Positions 12,263 to 24,502 of a stretch of DNA of 64,000 bases are shown one piece after another. How positions within the stretch are numbered: the first letter of the stretch is position 1; the number at the start of each line of letters is the position of its first letter. Source of the stretch: Emydura subglobosa (taxonomy: Eukaryota > Chordata > Testudines > Chelidae). Location of the stretch: assembly GCA_007922225.1 (NCBI GenBank), contig ML679963.1, forward strand, positions 5,394,624 through 5,458,623, given 5' to 3'. The notes under the pieces were generated by a model. The model did not search any database and was not told the DNA's origin. It was given only the letters and a program-made list of their open reading frames with translations. The position numbers and the translations under genes were made by a program.

Positions 12263-14253
12263 TACAGAGGAAACCGCCTGCATGATCCCCGAAAGAGGGA
12301 CAAAAAGGTGTCTGACAAGAAACAAGGGTGTGATCTCTCTTCACAAGGTAGCACCAAGAGAGATGTTAAAAAATAAAGTTACTGAATTGTGAGATCTCAG
12401 CTGATTAAATTGCATCCTGTGCTTTTCCTTCTCCAAATTTTCCTCTGAGATAATACCTGGTGGTGCAGTACAGTATCTCACTGTGTAATTATCTGTTGAA
12501 AATAATCACAAATCAATGGGCTTCATAAAACTGTGGCGTGAAATGGGGATTCTAACAGCAGAGAAATCAAACATATTTGTATCTTCTCAGTGTGGGACTC
12601 ATTCACAACACAAAGGAGTGGAGACTACTGACAAGCTGCAAACAATGTGCAGTGGGAGAGGACATGAATGGCAAATATTTGAAAACTGGAATTGTTTAGT
12701 TACAGTTTTCGAGTACATAGGCCAGTTGTCACCTTAGAAACTACAATAGTCTGAAACGTAAGAAAGGGGCATGGCTGAGTAAAGCTATTTCATTTTCTCT
12801 AGTGTTTAAACAGGTCACTCATCATGCAGCTCCCTCAATTCCTATAGACAGGAGCAAGCAGCGAGATACAGTGAAGCCATAGCTGAAGTCCAATAAGTGA
12901 GAAGAAAAGTCATACCTGAAACACTGACCATAACTATGCGCCAAGGGCAGTTGACGGAGCCTACTTATCTATCTCCCCAAGAAGATAACACAGATTAGTT
13001 TTCCTGCGAACTTCCTACTGCCTTCTACTGCTGTTGGTAATGAAAAATAGAAGGACAATTCTAAAGCAGATTTAGAAATATTCAGAATCATCCAGCATTT
13101 GTAATTTTTTAGATCTCCTGATGTCTGCTGCTGGCTTTAAAGTGAGATGTTTATGAGAGAGGGATGATGATTTTTGCACTCAATAATTAGTCTTGCTGGG
13201 TTAAGAACATATTTTTAATCAGAAGCTAAATGAAAAATGTCTTGAGCTAAAAGCTAGTCCCCAACATCTGCCAGTTTGGCATAGATTTACAAATAAAAAT
13301 CAAGAGGTATAGTCTCATCTCAGGGAATTATGTGTGCAAATCCTCATGCACAGAGATGAGAATGTATGTGTTAACATTTAGATAGTCTTCTGTCGCATGT
13401 ACAAAGCATTAGGATGGCTTAATGAGTCATTTGCTGAAACCAATAACAAGCTAAGGACCCTCATACACGTTCAATTTTGTACAGAAATATTCAGTTCTGA
13501 GTTATGACAAGCAACATATTCCATCAAATGCAGGTGTTATGAACACATTACATTTTAGTAATACATTACACACCTCTTCCAAGAAAGGCCAGAGTTATTA
13601 ATGTACTGAGAATTAATGTAACCATTCATTTTAGCCCTTTCCTTCTCTCTTCAAATGTATTTTTAAAAAGTGGATTTAGTGCCAGTGAAAGGCAGATACT
13701 TCTGACGAGGAGGAATCACCCATAAGTACGAGAGAGTAGCTCCATCTCCGTGCCTTTTGTCTTTGCTAAAGTCTTTGCACTAAGGAAGCCAAACGATTAA
13801 GATGAAGGAGATTTTGGCGATTTGGAACTGGATGGAGACCACCAGTTTATTTCTTATAAAGCCAAACAGTCATCAGACGGCTAAAACCCTAGAATCCAGC
13901 CCAGGTCACTATGACAAAAGGAGGGTTCTAACTAGGAAAGGTTGGAAGCAAAGAACTTGCCTTTGATCAACATAACAATGCATCACAGAAAAACATTTTA
14001 GAAAAACAAAAGCCTGCTGTAGTGCACAATACTACTTTCACACCACAAATGCATCTAGCCATACCATGGAGGGGTGAGTGGGGTCATGGACAATACACAC
14101 ACACTGAAGAATTATATAATATCTGAAGTCGGGAATACATTAATGCTGACATTTTCAAGGCATGATGTAGCAATGAAACATGTATCAGGCTAAAGTGAAA
14201 GAAATCCCAACTATGCCAATGCTTTATTAAGTTAAATAATCAAAATTCGTCAA
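12261..14253. other. Unique DNA, nothing recognised
   Basis: Chance frames only (for example 73 residues at 12516-12737). No repeat family, RNA gene or exon seen. Confidence 0.45.
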
Positions 14254-14378
14254 GCCTTCATTCAGCAAAGCATGTGTGTAACTTTAAGCACATAAGCAGT
14301 ACCATCAAACTCAATGGGACTCCTCACATGTCTATTACACACATGCTTAAGTATCATGTGTATACTGAATCAGGGCCT
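14254..14378. mobile_element. small palindromic MITE
   Basis: Left end gccttcattcagcaaagcat and right end tgtatactgaatcagggcc are inverted counterparts. Internally, acttaagcacataagcag-type and acacacatgcttaagtatc-type arms flank the centre aaactcaatgggactcctc. About 125 bp. Same architecture as the hairpin at 57563. Confidence 0.65.
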
Positions 14379-15295
14379 TAATGTGTTTAAAGCACTACAA
14401 ATCCAATTATTAAAACCTTGGCAATATGACATTTGTTGTAGAAGGTCGGAATACTATGATCATCAGCTCTGGGGATGCCTAGAGTTGGCAGTATTTGTGT
14501 CAGTTTCAGAGGAGGATGAGGAGTTTTGTAGGATTATTATAGAAATAAGGGATGAGGAGTCTAGTATTCCTCAAGCTACACTCCAGTGAGGGAAAAGCTT
14601 TCTTTGAAAGTTCAGAAGGTCACCCTGGAAAAATGTGCAAGTTTAATATTGGGCCATTAACAAAAATGTGTCCAGAACATGAATGAAGCTACCTTTCCAC
14701 AACAGAACAAGTTCAAAGGAGATTTGTCAGGGTGACCTCCATAAGAAACCAAACAACTGTAGCACAGGAGCAATTCTCAGATGGGCAGAAAAAAGGAAAC
14801 AAAACGTGACAAAAGCCCCATCAATACGGTGAGTTTTTATTTTAAAAAATAAAAATGTTAATTGTCACTAGAAAATCTTACAGGTCAATATTTTCTTTTC
14901 ATTCATTTTTGAGCTTTTTCAGTCTCAAGATAAGTCCAGGTAAGATTCCTCAAAATAATGGATTTTAACATGCCAGATCTTTCCAGCAGCTAGATGCTGT
15001 ATTGTTCTGCTGGTTAAAACACTGGACTTAAAAAATATCTAATCATATAGCTTTGATTGATCAAAGAGCTCAAAAAGACAAGAATTGAAGGAGGGGAAGG
15101 GTGGAAAGAAGTAAGTGATCTGATTTAAGTTAATGATCTTTTCCCCCAAAATCACAGTATAAAGAAAAAGGCAACATAACATGGATGTCAGGAATATCTA
15201 GTGATATTATAGGAATCAAAGAAGAAAAATACAGATTTTTTTAAAAATATGTAAATACTTTTAAGTGTCAGAATAGCAGCTAGAGGCTACAATCA
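14379..15295. other. Unique DNA, nothing recognised
   Basis: A 91-residue + strand frame (14314-14589) begins inside the preceding MITE and is therefore not a gene candidate. Nothing else seen. Confidence 0.45.
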
Positions 15296-15516
15296 GGAAT
15301 GGTACGTTGTGCTAGGTACTGTACAAATAAATAGCGAGAAATAACTCTTTCCACCTAACAATCGAAGGAGAAAAGACAGACAAAGGCGGGAGGGGAGCCA
15401 GAGATACAGAATGATAAAATGACTTACATAAGGTTGCACTGTAGGTCAGTGGCATAGCCAGGAAGAGAACCCAGATACCAGTCAAATGGCCTGCCGATTA
15501 GACAATACTGCCTTCT
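15296..15516 (-). repeat. MIR-type SINE, nearly full length
   Basis: gttgtgctaggtactgtaca, then taactctttccacctaacaa, gggaggggagccagag, atgacttacataaggttgca, gtcagtggcatagccaggaa and gattagacaatactgcctt. The order is the reverse complement of the amniote MIR-like SINE from 3' end to tRNA-derived head. Confidence 0.75.
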
Positions 15517-15708
15517 TTAAACACTTTGAAGCGGCCTATGTTTCCCAACACCTCTGGTGCCTGACACTAATTGAATTTTAAAAACAAAAGAAAGTGTTCA
15601 AATTGCTCTCCAAAGAACATCACTTTCTCTCTCTTTTTTTTCCCCGTTTTTATCCCCCCTTGCCCTCATAGCTTGACATCTTTACTCAATGCATTATTGT
15701 TCTATACT

Positions 15709-15789
15709 AGACTGTAACCTTTTTGGGACAAGGACATTATTTTCCAGGTCTCTTTAGAGGCGCTGTATACATCCATGATAATAATGTAG
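15709..15789 (+). repeat. MIR-type SINE, 3' fragment
   Basis: tagactgtaacctttttggg, caaggacattatttt and gaggcgctgtatacatc resemble the 3' region of the MIR-like SINE in + orientation. Short and diverged. It lies 190 bp from the - strand MIR at 15296 and is a separate copy. Confidence 0.5.
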
Positions 15790-16029
15790 TACGTGTATTT
15801 TTATGTTGCTCAGTATACAGCTCTTGAAACAAACCACCATAGAAAGAATAGGACAACACTGATTAAAAGGAGGCTGGTTTCTCTCTCTCAGATTCGGCAC
15901 CAGTAAGCCCTCCTCTGTGAAAATGGCAGTTTTGTTCTGTGGAATGGATACTGCTAAATGTGGCAAACGGACTAAACAAATGTTTGATTCCCATGCTTTT
16001 TTTATTTATTCATTTCTATTTTAAAAAGT

Positions 16030-16275
16030 AACATGTTCCCTTGGCCCTGGAATGCCTGCCTCCCTCCCCTTTGGAGCCCTGGGTTATGTGAAAATGTTTG
16101 TGCCAAGCTGGTCTGTAGGCGTGGCAGATCCTCCCTGGCTCGCTCGTGACATGTTCCTGACGTACTGTGTGGTCAAGGAACTGGGACTGGGGGGCCTGAA
16201 TGAGGGCCAAGCCTTGCACTTCAGCTTCCTGACCTGGCAGCCATTCAGAGAGACCCTGCTAAGTGCTATTTCCTA
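16030..16275. other. GC-rich island with open frames on both strands
   Basis: Compared with the AT-rich flanks this block is conspicuously GC-rich. It holds a 74-residue frame on the + strand (16052-16276) and a 67-residue frame on the - strand (16016-16219). Neither contains a domain I recognise. Overlapping open frames are expected in GC-rich DNA. It could be a conserved element, an old repeat or a pseudo-exon. Confidence 0.3.
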
Positions 16276-17064
16276 AATACACTAGCTTTTCATAACAATC
16301 TTACCACATTGCTTTCCTTTACAAGCGCTCTTAAAAGAGAACTGGACTCCTTCTGCTTAATCTACACAGACTGCATTTGGAAGCCATCAGAAACTGAACT
16401 CTAAACAAAACATTATTAATGTGTTGTCATCTGCCCTCAACGTTCCAGATGAAAAGAAAATGTTTTATAGTTTTGGAGTATACGTTTTAATTGCCTTTTA
16501 AGAGTGCATATACTTTTAGTGTTCTCTGTTATAAAACTGCAGTATCTGTTTCTTGATAACTGTTGAATGATCTCAGCTATTTTTATTAGGTTTTCTCCTG
16601 CCCCCCACCCCCACTTTCTTAAACTGTCACCATTGTAATGCTTGTTCAGATCATTTCTGATATAAGGCTGGCAAGCAGTTTGGGTCTAAGATAAACTCCA
16701 TTGTAAACAGTTTCTTTATAAGCTCTACCTCACTGTTCAACACCTGGGTTCAGAAAGTGAGTTCTGTAAATGATGGATAATTTGAGGCTGCTTTATGTAA
16801 GACTCCTATATAGATCTGGCTAAAATAACTGTTTTTCTTAACTAAGTTCTTAGGCTCTCTGTACTTTACCCACACTTGGTACCCTGTCCTTATCACAACC
16901 GGAGCCATTTGGGCCAAAGGAGGAGTTCAGCTCTCTGAGACTGCAGGGGTTGCCACTGGGAAACAGGCAGCCCCAGCACTCCCCATTCCCCACCGAAAGT
17001 GGAGAATGAGGGTTTGCAACTATGGATGGAATACAGGGAGAATCCTTAGGCCAAGCACGCACTA
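16276..17064. other. Unique DNA, nothing recognised
   Basis: AT-rich. Within it, 16850-17064 begins a GC-richer part with an 85-residue - strand frame that runs into the next MITE. No domain recognised. Confidence 0.4.
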
Positions 17065-17165
17065 GAGTTTCAGGAGCTTGAATCTCTAAGGTGCTCAGAA
17101 CCCTCATCTCCCAAAGACTTCAATGGGAGTTGAAGGTGCTGAGTACCTTATAGGGTCAGGCCCTT
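17065..17165. mobile_element. small palindromic MITE
   Basis: Left arm aatctctaaggtgctcagaa and right arm gtgctgagtaccttataggg are inverted counterparts around the centre gacttcaatgggagttgaag; the right end carries the typical gggtcaggccc. About 100 bp. Confidence 0.6.
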
Positions 17166-18269
17166 AAATGACACGTCACAGGTAGGTGAGAGAGGTAACA
17201 GAAAGGAAATTGGGAATGCTTTCCAGGGTCCTCTCTGTTTACAAAGATATTTGCCACAATATGTATAAATCCTCCTAATTTATGTAACCACCTGAGTTTT
17301 TTAAAAAAAAGTTGTTTTCACTGAATGGACTCTCAAGGACTGGATACTGGGCACTCAAACAGCTGTTTAGTTAAACAAAAGTCAAGCATCTGCACATCAC
17401 AATTACCAATTTAATATCAATAAATATACCAGGGAAGCCCTGAAAGAGCGCTCTAGCTATGCCTATATCGAAGCATTTTAAAAAGCAGTAGCTTGTTTTC
17501 CAAATGTTGAGTTTTTATCCCTTTCAATTTTCATTTCTTTTAAATCTAATTAGCTTCCCTCCAGGCATTAACTCCAACCCTGCCTGTGATGTCTCTGGCA
17601 CCTCCCTAATACCGTCTTGACTTGTGGGATATTATTGCCTGATATAGTACAGAACAGGATATTTCTCAGTTGGAACTGTAGTCATTTCATGGAGAACAAT
17701 CACTTTTCAAAGTTTTCCTCTCGTATCTAAAATATTTTAAATGGCAAACAAAGCCTCTCTCAACCAGCGGTCTGGGAGTCACGTAATGTAAGTGAACTTA
17801 AGTTTATCTGACTTTTTATCTTCAAAATTATCAGCATTTGTACTTTTTTTGGTTGTTTTAAAAATACGTTTCAGTACATACGTATGTTTGTGAAGATTAA
17901 TGGACTGGAAGCAATGAAGTCTTGTATTAATCAAGTACAGTGCAGACAATCGTTAAGCAAAATTTTCCATAATGCTGTAGACATGAACGTAGCTGAGATC
18001 TATACAGAACACAGAGAGAACCCCACCCCCATGTGAAATTACTCCTGTGCCTTTCCTAAGCCAGTTTTACCACATTTAAAAAAAAAATTATGTTGGTCAC
18101 TATAACTTCTGCTGAGCACTGTTCTGAATACTCTGAACTCAGATCATCTGGAACCCAGTATTGTGTTTAATGTGGACTTTGTGATTATAAATTGCTGACT
18201 TATCTAATATGCCAGCTGGTATTTCACCAATGTGTGTTTATGGTAAAAAAAAAAATTACTGCCCATATT
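17166..18269. other. Unique DNA, nothing recognised
   Basis: AT-rich sequence with homopolymer runs (A8 near 17302, A9 near 18079, A12 near 18245). No gene or repeat family recognised. Confidence 0.45.
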
Positions 18270-18353
18270 GGGCCTAATACTGCAAAGTGCCCTTGACCAC
18301 CACAGAAATAACAGGGAGTCAAAGATGCTCAGCATCTCAGAGTTTAAGGTCCT
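18270..18353. mobile_element. small palindromic MITE
   Basis: Left end gggcctaatactgcaaagtg. The right part agatgctcagcatctcag ends in aaggtcc. This matches the 'GGGCCTGATCCTGC ... GTGCTCAGCACCTC ... AGGTCC' variant. About 85 bp, the right terminus eroded. Confidence 0.5.
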
Positions 18354-18673
18354 GGATTACCAATAAAGTCATTTTTAAAGCATTCAATCCCCATTGCATG
18401 CTTACCTGCAGGATTCATACCACAGCATGCTTTAATATTGATTCTATGGGGGTACATGGCCCTTACTGAACAACATATATTCCCTAATGCTAAGACACAA
18501 AGAACATTGATTCATGAACAAAAATGCACAATAATATTCAAAAAATTTGGGCATGCAAGTTTAATTATCAACTAGGTCAATTTAATTCACTGCAACTGAA
18601 AGTAACATGGCAGACCATGTACAATCAATACAAAAGCAATGTTTTCATGAATTGAATTTGAATAATTCCTCCA

Positions 18674-18726
18674 ACATGTGTACATTGTACATGTGTACAT
18701 GTGTACATGTGTACATTGTACATTGC

Positions 18727-18765
<39 letters not shown>

Positions 18766-18780
18766 CTCTCTCTCTCTCTC
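18674..18780. repeat. compound microsatellite: (ACATGTGT), (AC)n, (TC)n
   Basis: A tandem of catgtgtacatgtgtac-type units (18674-18725), rich in the palindrome GTAC, leads into (AC) repeats (18731-18761) and then (TC) repeats (18762-18780). Frames across it encode only repetitive Tyr/Cys/His/Ser and are not genes. Confidence 0.95.
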
Positions 18781-18903
18781 ATATGTATTTTGGTGACATA
18801 CTATATATGAATGTTGATGCTGAGAAAAACCCAATCTTGTTACTTATTTTGGTCTGTACACAAGTTTCAAAGCCAGGTCTGAGGTTTTCTGAAATGCCCC
18901 TTT

Positions 18904-19214
18904 AAGGCCCTGTTTACACAAGAAAATTTTACCAGTTATTCTAGTATAATTATTCTGGTACAGTTAAACCAGTATAACTATATTGATTTAACTATACCAA
19001 TAAAAAACCCATGTCAACACCCATATTCTAGTAGAAGAGTAGCTCTGTTGGTTTAGCTTAATTCCCAAGTGACATAAAATAAACCGAAAGAAGAGGATTC
19101 ACTGATATCAGAATAAGTTTCCACATTGGAGGGATTATACTGTTTTATAACTATTTTGGTTTAAATTCACACTTTAGCTTTTACTGGTATAACTTTCCCA
19201 TGTAGACAAGCACT
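18904..19214. mobile_element. MITE of about 310 bp, likely hAT type
   Basis: Left end ggccctgtttacacaagaaa continues into attttaccagt; the right end actggtataactttcccatg continues into tagacaagcac, the inverted counterpart of the left. Internal inverted segments include accagtataactatattg. The same terminal family is inserted at 31872-32080. No coding sequence. Confidence 0.65.
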
Positions 19215-21181
19215 AAGGCTTCATTGACATGTAGTAACCGGTAGAGTTTAGTGTTCTTTTTACCACCTGTAACCTTTTTAGGAAAATGAGAGCGATTTTC
19301 CCCATTTTAGTTTATGGGGTTTTAAGCTATTAGGAGCCTTTTAAGAGAATTCATCAAGAATCTTAATATTAGTAGACTGTGCCAATTCAGTTCTTCCATT
19401 CAGTGTTATGAAACTAACTGAACTGAGGTCATATCTTTGTTGTTGAAGCAAGAATGCAACACATGGTGATACTGCATTAACTACCAGTAGAATTTCTTCT
19501 ACTCAGATGACAGTTTGGTGACCATATTCTTGGATTTTGTGTTGGTGGATGTTATTCAAGCAACACTTTCGTCTGTGTACATCTGTATGCAGTAATGGTA
19601 TTTGCAGTAGTGATGGGAGATTTGGTTCTGTGAGAAGGTCCTGATAAAATAAGACTTGGATTAAACCTTCATTCATCCCTTCAATACAAACCTCTGAGGT
19701 CTGAAAAGTTTGGTAACAGTTAAAGAATAAGACCATTGTTTCTGAACTTCCTGGCTAGGGCTGGTACAGGAAGCAGAAATACCTCAAAAAAAAACTATTC
19801 TTGAGATATTTTTGACTCTGCCAAAACCAAAAAGTGCTCACTTCTCACAAGAAAGCCTGTTCTGATGAGATTTCCTAGCCTGATTTATAGCCCAAACAGG
19901 TTCAGAGAGAAGTTTAGACAAGTATTGGAATTAAACTTCTAAAACTTCTGACCTCGGTGGGGAGGATGGTGCATACACCTGCCAGAATGAAGACATAAAA
20001 ACACAAACATGGAAGTCTTCATTCTGAAACAAGCAGAAGTATTATTCTTTGTAGCGATTACTCTTCTGACATTGTTTCCTTTTGTTATGTCATATGGGTA
20101 GCAACAGCAGAAATCTGTGGTGGACTTCACATTTCCTTGGGGCCTTGCTGTGGTTGGTTAAGAAGTACTGGTATATGAAATGGAAAGATTAGGGAGAGGG
20201 GGGAGGGAAAGGAAAAATAGATACTGTAAGGGTTTTTTTTTGTTGTTGACATTATAGCCCAATATGATCTTGGGCTGCCAGTTAGGTAGAACATGTGCTT
20301 CTGATGTTGAGCTGTTCAATAAAGTTTTACCGGCCAGCCTGAAAGGAGAAACATCTGCTAAAGTTAAGAGTGGCTGTGGTCACCAATAAAGCAGCTGGCC
20401 TATGATCAGCTCTGTTCTCACCAGTAGGTGGTATTGTGGTCAACAGTAATTACCACAGAGAATTTCATGAGAATAAACGAATAGACAAAAACATTCTATT
20501 TTATTTTCTATTTTTAGCTAGCTAGAAAAAAGTAAACTCAGTCATGTTCTGTAGAACTCAAAACTCAGCTACATTCAGATTTGTGTATGGCTGACATTTT
20601 CTATTCAAAGACTGGCAACCTTTAAAGATAAATATTTCTAACAATATGTCCCTGACAAGTGACCTCTCCACACATTAATTCTGACTGAACAGTTCCTATA
20701 GACAACATTAGTCCTCAAGTGTTTCCTCTTTCAAGGAAGAGATTATGGAGCAGCATGTCAAAGCAAATGCAAAATTTATATTTAGCGGATCTCTAAATCG
20801 TACAGCTTCATCTTTAGGTTCTCTCTGGCAGCATATCTGCATATGAGATTTCACATGTAATTGTAGAAATCGAATAGTGTTCCATCAATATTTAGAGTCC
20901 AATCATAAGCCAGTATTAATCAGACAATCATTCTCCATGAAATTAATGATGAACATTAGCAAGAAGTGGATAAAATAAAATACATTGCACATGTAAAACA
21001 CAATGCTTGGGAAATAACCTTTTGAGTCAATGGAAAATTACGAAGTTCAATCCACTTTATTTCCGGTACAATTAGTCTTCCTTCGACCCCCACCCAAAAC
21101 CAGCTAAATAAATAAAATTTGCCACGATGTGAATTTTTAACTTTGGACATGAAAAGAATATTCTTAGTACCACACTAGTCA
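19215..21181. other. Unique DNA, nothing recognised
   Basis: AT-rich. Chance frames of up to 77 residues. A short stretch at 20260-20460 contains caataaagttttacc and caccaataaagcag. It may be an old repeat end but is not assignable. Confidence 0.4.
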
Positions 21182-21182
21182 T

Positions 21183-21195
21183 CCCCCCCCCCCCC
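21183..21195. repeat. poly-C tract
   Basis: A run of 13 C on the + strand, a probable length-variable and error-prone homopolymer. Confidence 0.95.
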
Positions 21196-21393
21196 ACAAA
21201 CTTCAAAAAGGCAGTCATGATTTTAAGATACAGTGCATGTTCATAGCATATATCTACATTTAAATTAGAATGTGCTGTGAACCTTCAACAAAAGACTTTT
21301 AAAATCTTTTAAATCAAATAATAAAAATCAGTCCTCAAAAAAAAAAAAAACAAAAAACCCAACATTTGTCTGTTGCCTGAATATAGAATCATT

Positions 21394-21446
21394 GGACCCA
21401 ATCCTGTGATGTGTGGAGCAACCTGAACTATTATTGCAAGATCAGA
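21394..21446. mobile_element. small MITE remnant
   Basis: Left end ggacccaatcctgtgatgtg and right end attgcaagatcagacc are approximate inverted counterparts. Strongly shortened compared with other copies in the window. Confidence 0.35.
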
Positions 21447-23164
21447 CCATTTTGTGGTTGTTACTTAAAATCCAAGGAAAGCGAACATACCTTTATTTTT
21501 GTGTGTGAATAATTTGCTATTACAAATCAAAACAATATTGATTACTTACTTTTTTAGGCAATCATACCAAAACAAGCAATTTCATAGTAGTAAATAAATA
21601 TCCATCAAAAATTAAATAAACTTAATGCTGTTTATTACAATGCATCTGGACCATCAACAATGAATACTTATGAGCACAGTGGCTTTTATAGTAATAACAT
21701 CTGTGCCAAAATTGTTCATAACACTTTTTGAAGGATTAAGTACCAGGTATATTTGCCAAATGTCTCTTTTGCAGGGAAAATTCTATGGATTGATTTAAAA
21801 TACGTTTTACAGCAGGCTACCTTATACTGTGCTTGATCCAGGGGACTTCTCCCCAGTCCCTGCAGCACAATCAGAGTACAAGGTTTGGTGACAGAATGTG
21901 ACCAGTGATAGGTATGTATGAATCACAAACCCTGTAGGAAATTGCCTATTGTCCTTTCCCAAGCATAGCTCTAACTGGCTGGAGGAATTTCTTCTATTCA
22001 GGATCTCCTCTTACTTCTGATGAAGTTTGGGACATGACTTGCACATTCTTCCTTTACCTCCATGCTACTCAGTATGAACTTTTTAAAGATTAAAGTGAAT
22101 ATTAACTTTGAATAATTCCATGAGGCAAGAAGGGAAGGAAATTATATGGTGGGAACTATGTACAAGAGGGCAGAGAGACTCCTATCATGGTGAATAATTC
22201 TCCTCTGACATTCTCTCCCTCACTCCCTTGGTGACCTTGGGATAAATCTACCAAAGGAAGAAAGGAGAGGAGGAAAAGAAGATTAATTATAGGAGACAAC
22301 AGATGAGAGAATGGGAACAGCGATTCCTGAATATGCATGCTATTTTGGCTACTGAAGGTCTCATCCAGGAGCTCCTGCTAATTAGTGTTGAGGAACACAT
22401 TTTAAAAACATGGTTGTTGAATTGAAACTTTGTTTCTCACAGAGATAAGAAGTTCCTTTCATTTACACCTTGACTGCATTTGTCAACTCCCTTTTGGTAA
22501 CTGAAAAGATTTTTATAATATCTGAAGAGAGGCTGTAAAATTTTAGATTCCTTCTGTCAACAACTAGGCCATCATCTCATCTTCAATACTTAATTTGATC
22601 AGGTTAACCTTCTCTTTGTTTTATTACCGATAGTATTTTCCTAATGGCATTCCAGGTGCTAGGGACATTTGTAGTTAGGTCATAAACCTCTTAAATTACC
22701 AGAGCACTATTTCAATCATCTCACCATGGCAGAAGGTGAGATAATTCAATGGAGAAATAAAGGGCAGTGGAGATAATTAGTGAAGGACTCTTTTTGGCTA
22801 GAAATCCTAGACTGTTTCTTGAAATTAAATTTTGCGTTACTAAATCATCCTGCTCGTGAAAAAGGCTAATCTGGAGGAGCCTCACTTCTTCCCCAGCCTG
22901 TTTGTCCAATGGCAAGAACTAGTAGCAAGGGAGTAAGTTACATGGGGAGCACAGGCCAGGGATCTGTGCACTAGGAGAGGAAAGAACGGAAACTCCCTTA
23001 TCCCTGACTAGTTCCCCCTACACGAGCTGTAAATAACATAGAAAGCATCCAGTTCCTAGCTATTAATCAATCAAAAAGCTGCTTATCTCAAATTTTAGAT
23101 TCAAGTTCTATGAAAACGCTGTTCCCTGTATTCATAGGTCTCCCCTAATGGTCGAGAGTTCCAT
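21447..23164. other. Unique DNA, nothing recognised
   Basis: AT-rich. Frames of 60-64 residues on the - strand at 22156 and 22721 lack recognisable domains. No repeat assigned. Confidence 0.45.
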
Positions 23165-23335
23165 GGAAGACTTTGAATATCAAATGTAGAAGCCATGAAT
23201 TGGACTCTGTATTCAATGCGGAGCCAGCGCAGAGAGTAGAACACCAGGGCGAAGAGCTCCCAGCACCCCGTGTTGCTTAGCAGATTGATCGTTGTTCTCT
23301 GTATCAGCTGGAGCTTACCACTAGGTGTGTAGCAT
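23165..23335 (-). mobile_element. L2-type LINE ORF2 C-terminal fragment
   Basis: Translation of the - strand (plus coordinates about 23310 down to 23195) gives LQLIQRTTINLL, later FYSLRWLRIEYRVQF. This fits the C-terminal LINE signature 'LQxxQNxAARLL ... HITPxLxSLHWLPxxxRIxFK' that follows the L2/CR1-clade reverse transcriptase. The central TP-x-L positions are changed and nothing upstream or downstream is preserved, so it is an old scrap. The CR1-clade reading is from memory of the family motif; L2 versus CR1 is uncertain. Confidence 0.55.
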
Positions 23336-23938
23336 GAGTGTCCTTTTTAAAATAGCTTCAATTCAAAAGGTCAACTGTAAAGTCATTTGATTAAAATAGT
23401 AATTAAAAAAGTAAACATTAACTCACAATTTCTCCTTAGGTCTTTTCTTATTTCCAGTTGGTACTATTTCTCCCAGAATCAGTGGCGCCTTATGAATCTG
23501 CAAGTTTATCTCAATTTAAAATCTTTAACTTCTCAGTTATAAATAGGAGGAAACTAATTCCCTTCTATTCAATAAACCAAAGCTCAGAACTTCTATGGTA
23601 TCTTGATCCCAGCAATTATATATTATCCACTACCACTACTGAGACAACAACATGTTGAAACATGACAGAACTTTCAAAATAAGTTCACGTATTAATGTAA
23701 GGTAGTGATTATACACTGTGCATTTACAATGAAAAGTAAAGATTAATTATTTAATTTCTGGTATAACCTGACAGAGGTTAGCTAGGCCCTAAAATAATTC
23801 TAGAAAGTTTTGATTACTGAGGTCTCAGTCATTAGTACTTAACAAATGTTTTCTTTGAATGATGCAGATGCTAAATACTTTTCATGTTATTAAAAAAAAA
23901 TCCAGGTAAACAGTTCACTTATGAGCAAAAAGCTACTG
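23336..23938. other. Unique DNA, nothing recognised
   Basis: AT-rich, with one 66-residue chance frame (23458-23658). Confidence 0.45.
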
Positions 23939-24027
23939 GACAGATCCTTAGTGGGTGTAAAATGGCATAACTCCATATAAGTTAATGGAACCAGGCTGAC
24001 TTATACCAGTTAATGATCTAGTCCCCT
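23939..24027. mobile_element. small palindromic MITE
   Basis: Left part gacagatccttagtgggtgt then aatggcataactccat; right part gacttataccagttaatgat then ctagtcccc. The arms surround the centre aagttaatggaac. Same variant as 26624-26711. Confidence 0.55.
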
Positions 24028-24087
24028 ATGTTTAGTTTCAAAAAAACCATTAATTTTCAGAACCAACAATCATGATTTTGTTTAAAC

Positions 24088-24502
24088 CAGTGTTTTGCAA
24101 CCTGGGGGACGGGACCAAAAGATTCCAGGGGGTCCATAAGGCTTCAGGAATACTGAGGTCATTTAGCCCTCCCAAGCTCCATGCCAGGTGCAGCAGCCCC
24201 GGTCAGGTGCCCGGCTGGAGTGGAGGAGCAGCCCCATGTCGGTGGGGACCTGGAGCAGCCCCGGGCAATCCACCAAGGCCCACCTCCATTACCCTCAGTC
24301 CATGAGGGCCAGGAAGAGGTGGGGCCACCACGTGGGGTGTGCGGTGGCAGCTGCGCCAGCTTCTTACTCAGGTAAGAGTCATTTATTATTATTTAGTATT
24401 GTTATTAGGGCCAGTGAGGGGGTGGATCAGGGAAGTGGGGAAGCACGTGTTTCACCTAGTGTTAACTAGTGGGGCTTTCACTGAGAAGGTTGGGAACCAC
24501 TG
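24088..24502. mobile_element. non-autonomous hAT element (Charlie-like termini)
   Basis: The left terminus cagtgttttgcaacctgggg is matched in inverse by the right terminus aaggttgggaaccactg (24486-24502). This is the CAGTGGTTCTCAACCTGGGG type of terminal repeat found in hAT-Charlie elements. The interior is GC-rich compared with the flanks. The three overlapping + strand frames in it (64-93 residues) carry no transposase motif, so I regard them as chance. Eight-bp flanks (gtttaaac and agagccac) do not match, so target-site duplications have decayed or my ends are slightly off. Confidence 0.72.

Noticed and set aside
12132..12357. Two 70-residue frames rich in Cys-Val
   Set aside because: They are translations of the CA microsatellite and the N gap.
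18607..18905. Frames rich in Tyr/Cys/His/Thr/Ser
   Set aside because: They translate the compound microsatellite on either strand.
20260..20460. Possible LTR end with AATAAA-like signals
   Set aside because: No TG...CA boundaries, no flanking duplication and no partner found.
24181..24469. Pro/Gly-rich frames of 64-93 residues
   Set aside because: They sit inside a non-autonomous hAT element and reflect its GC content.
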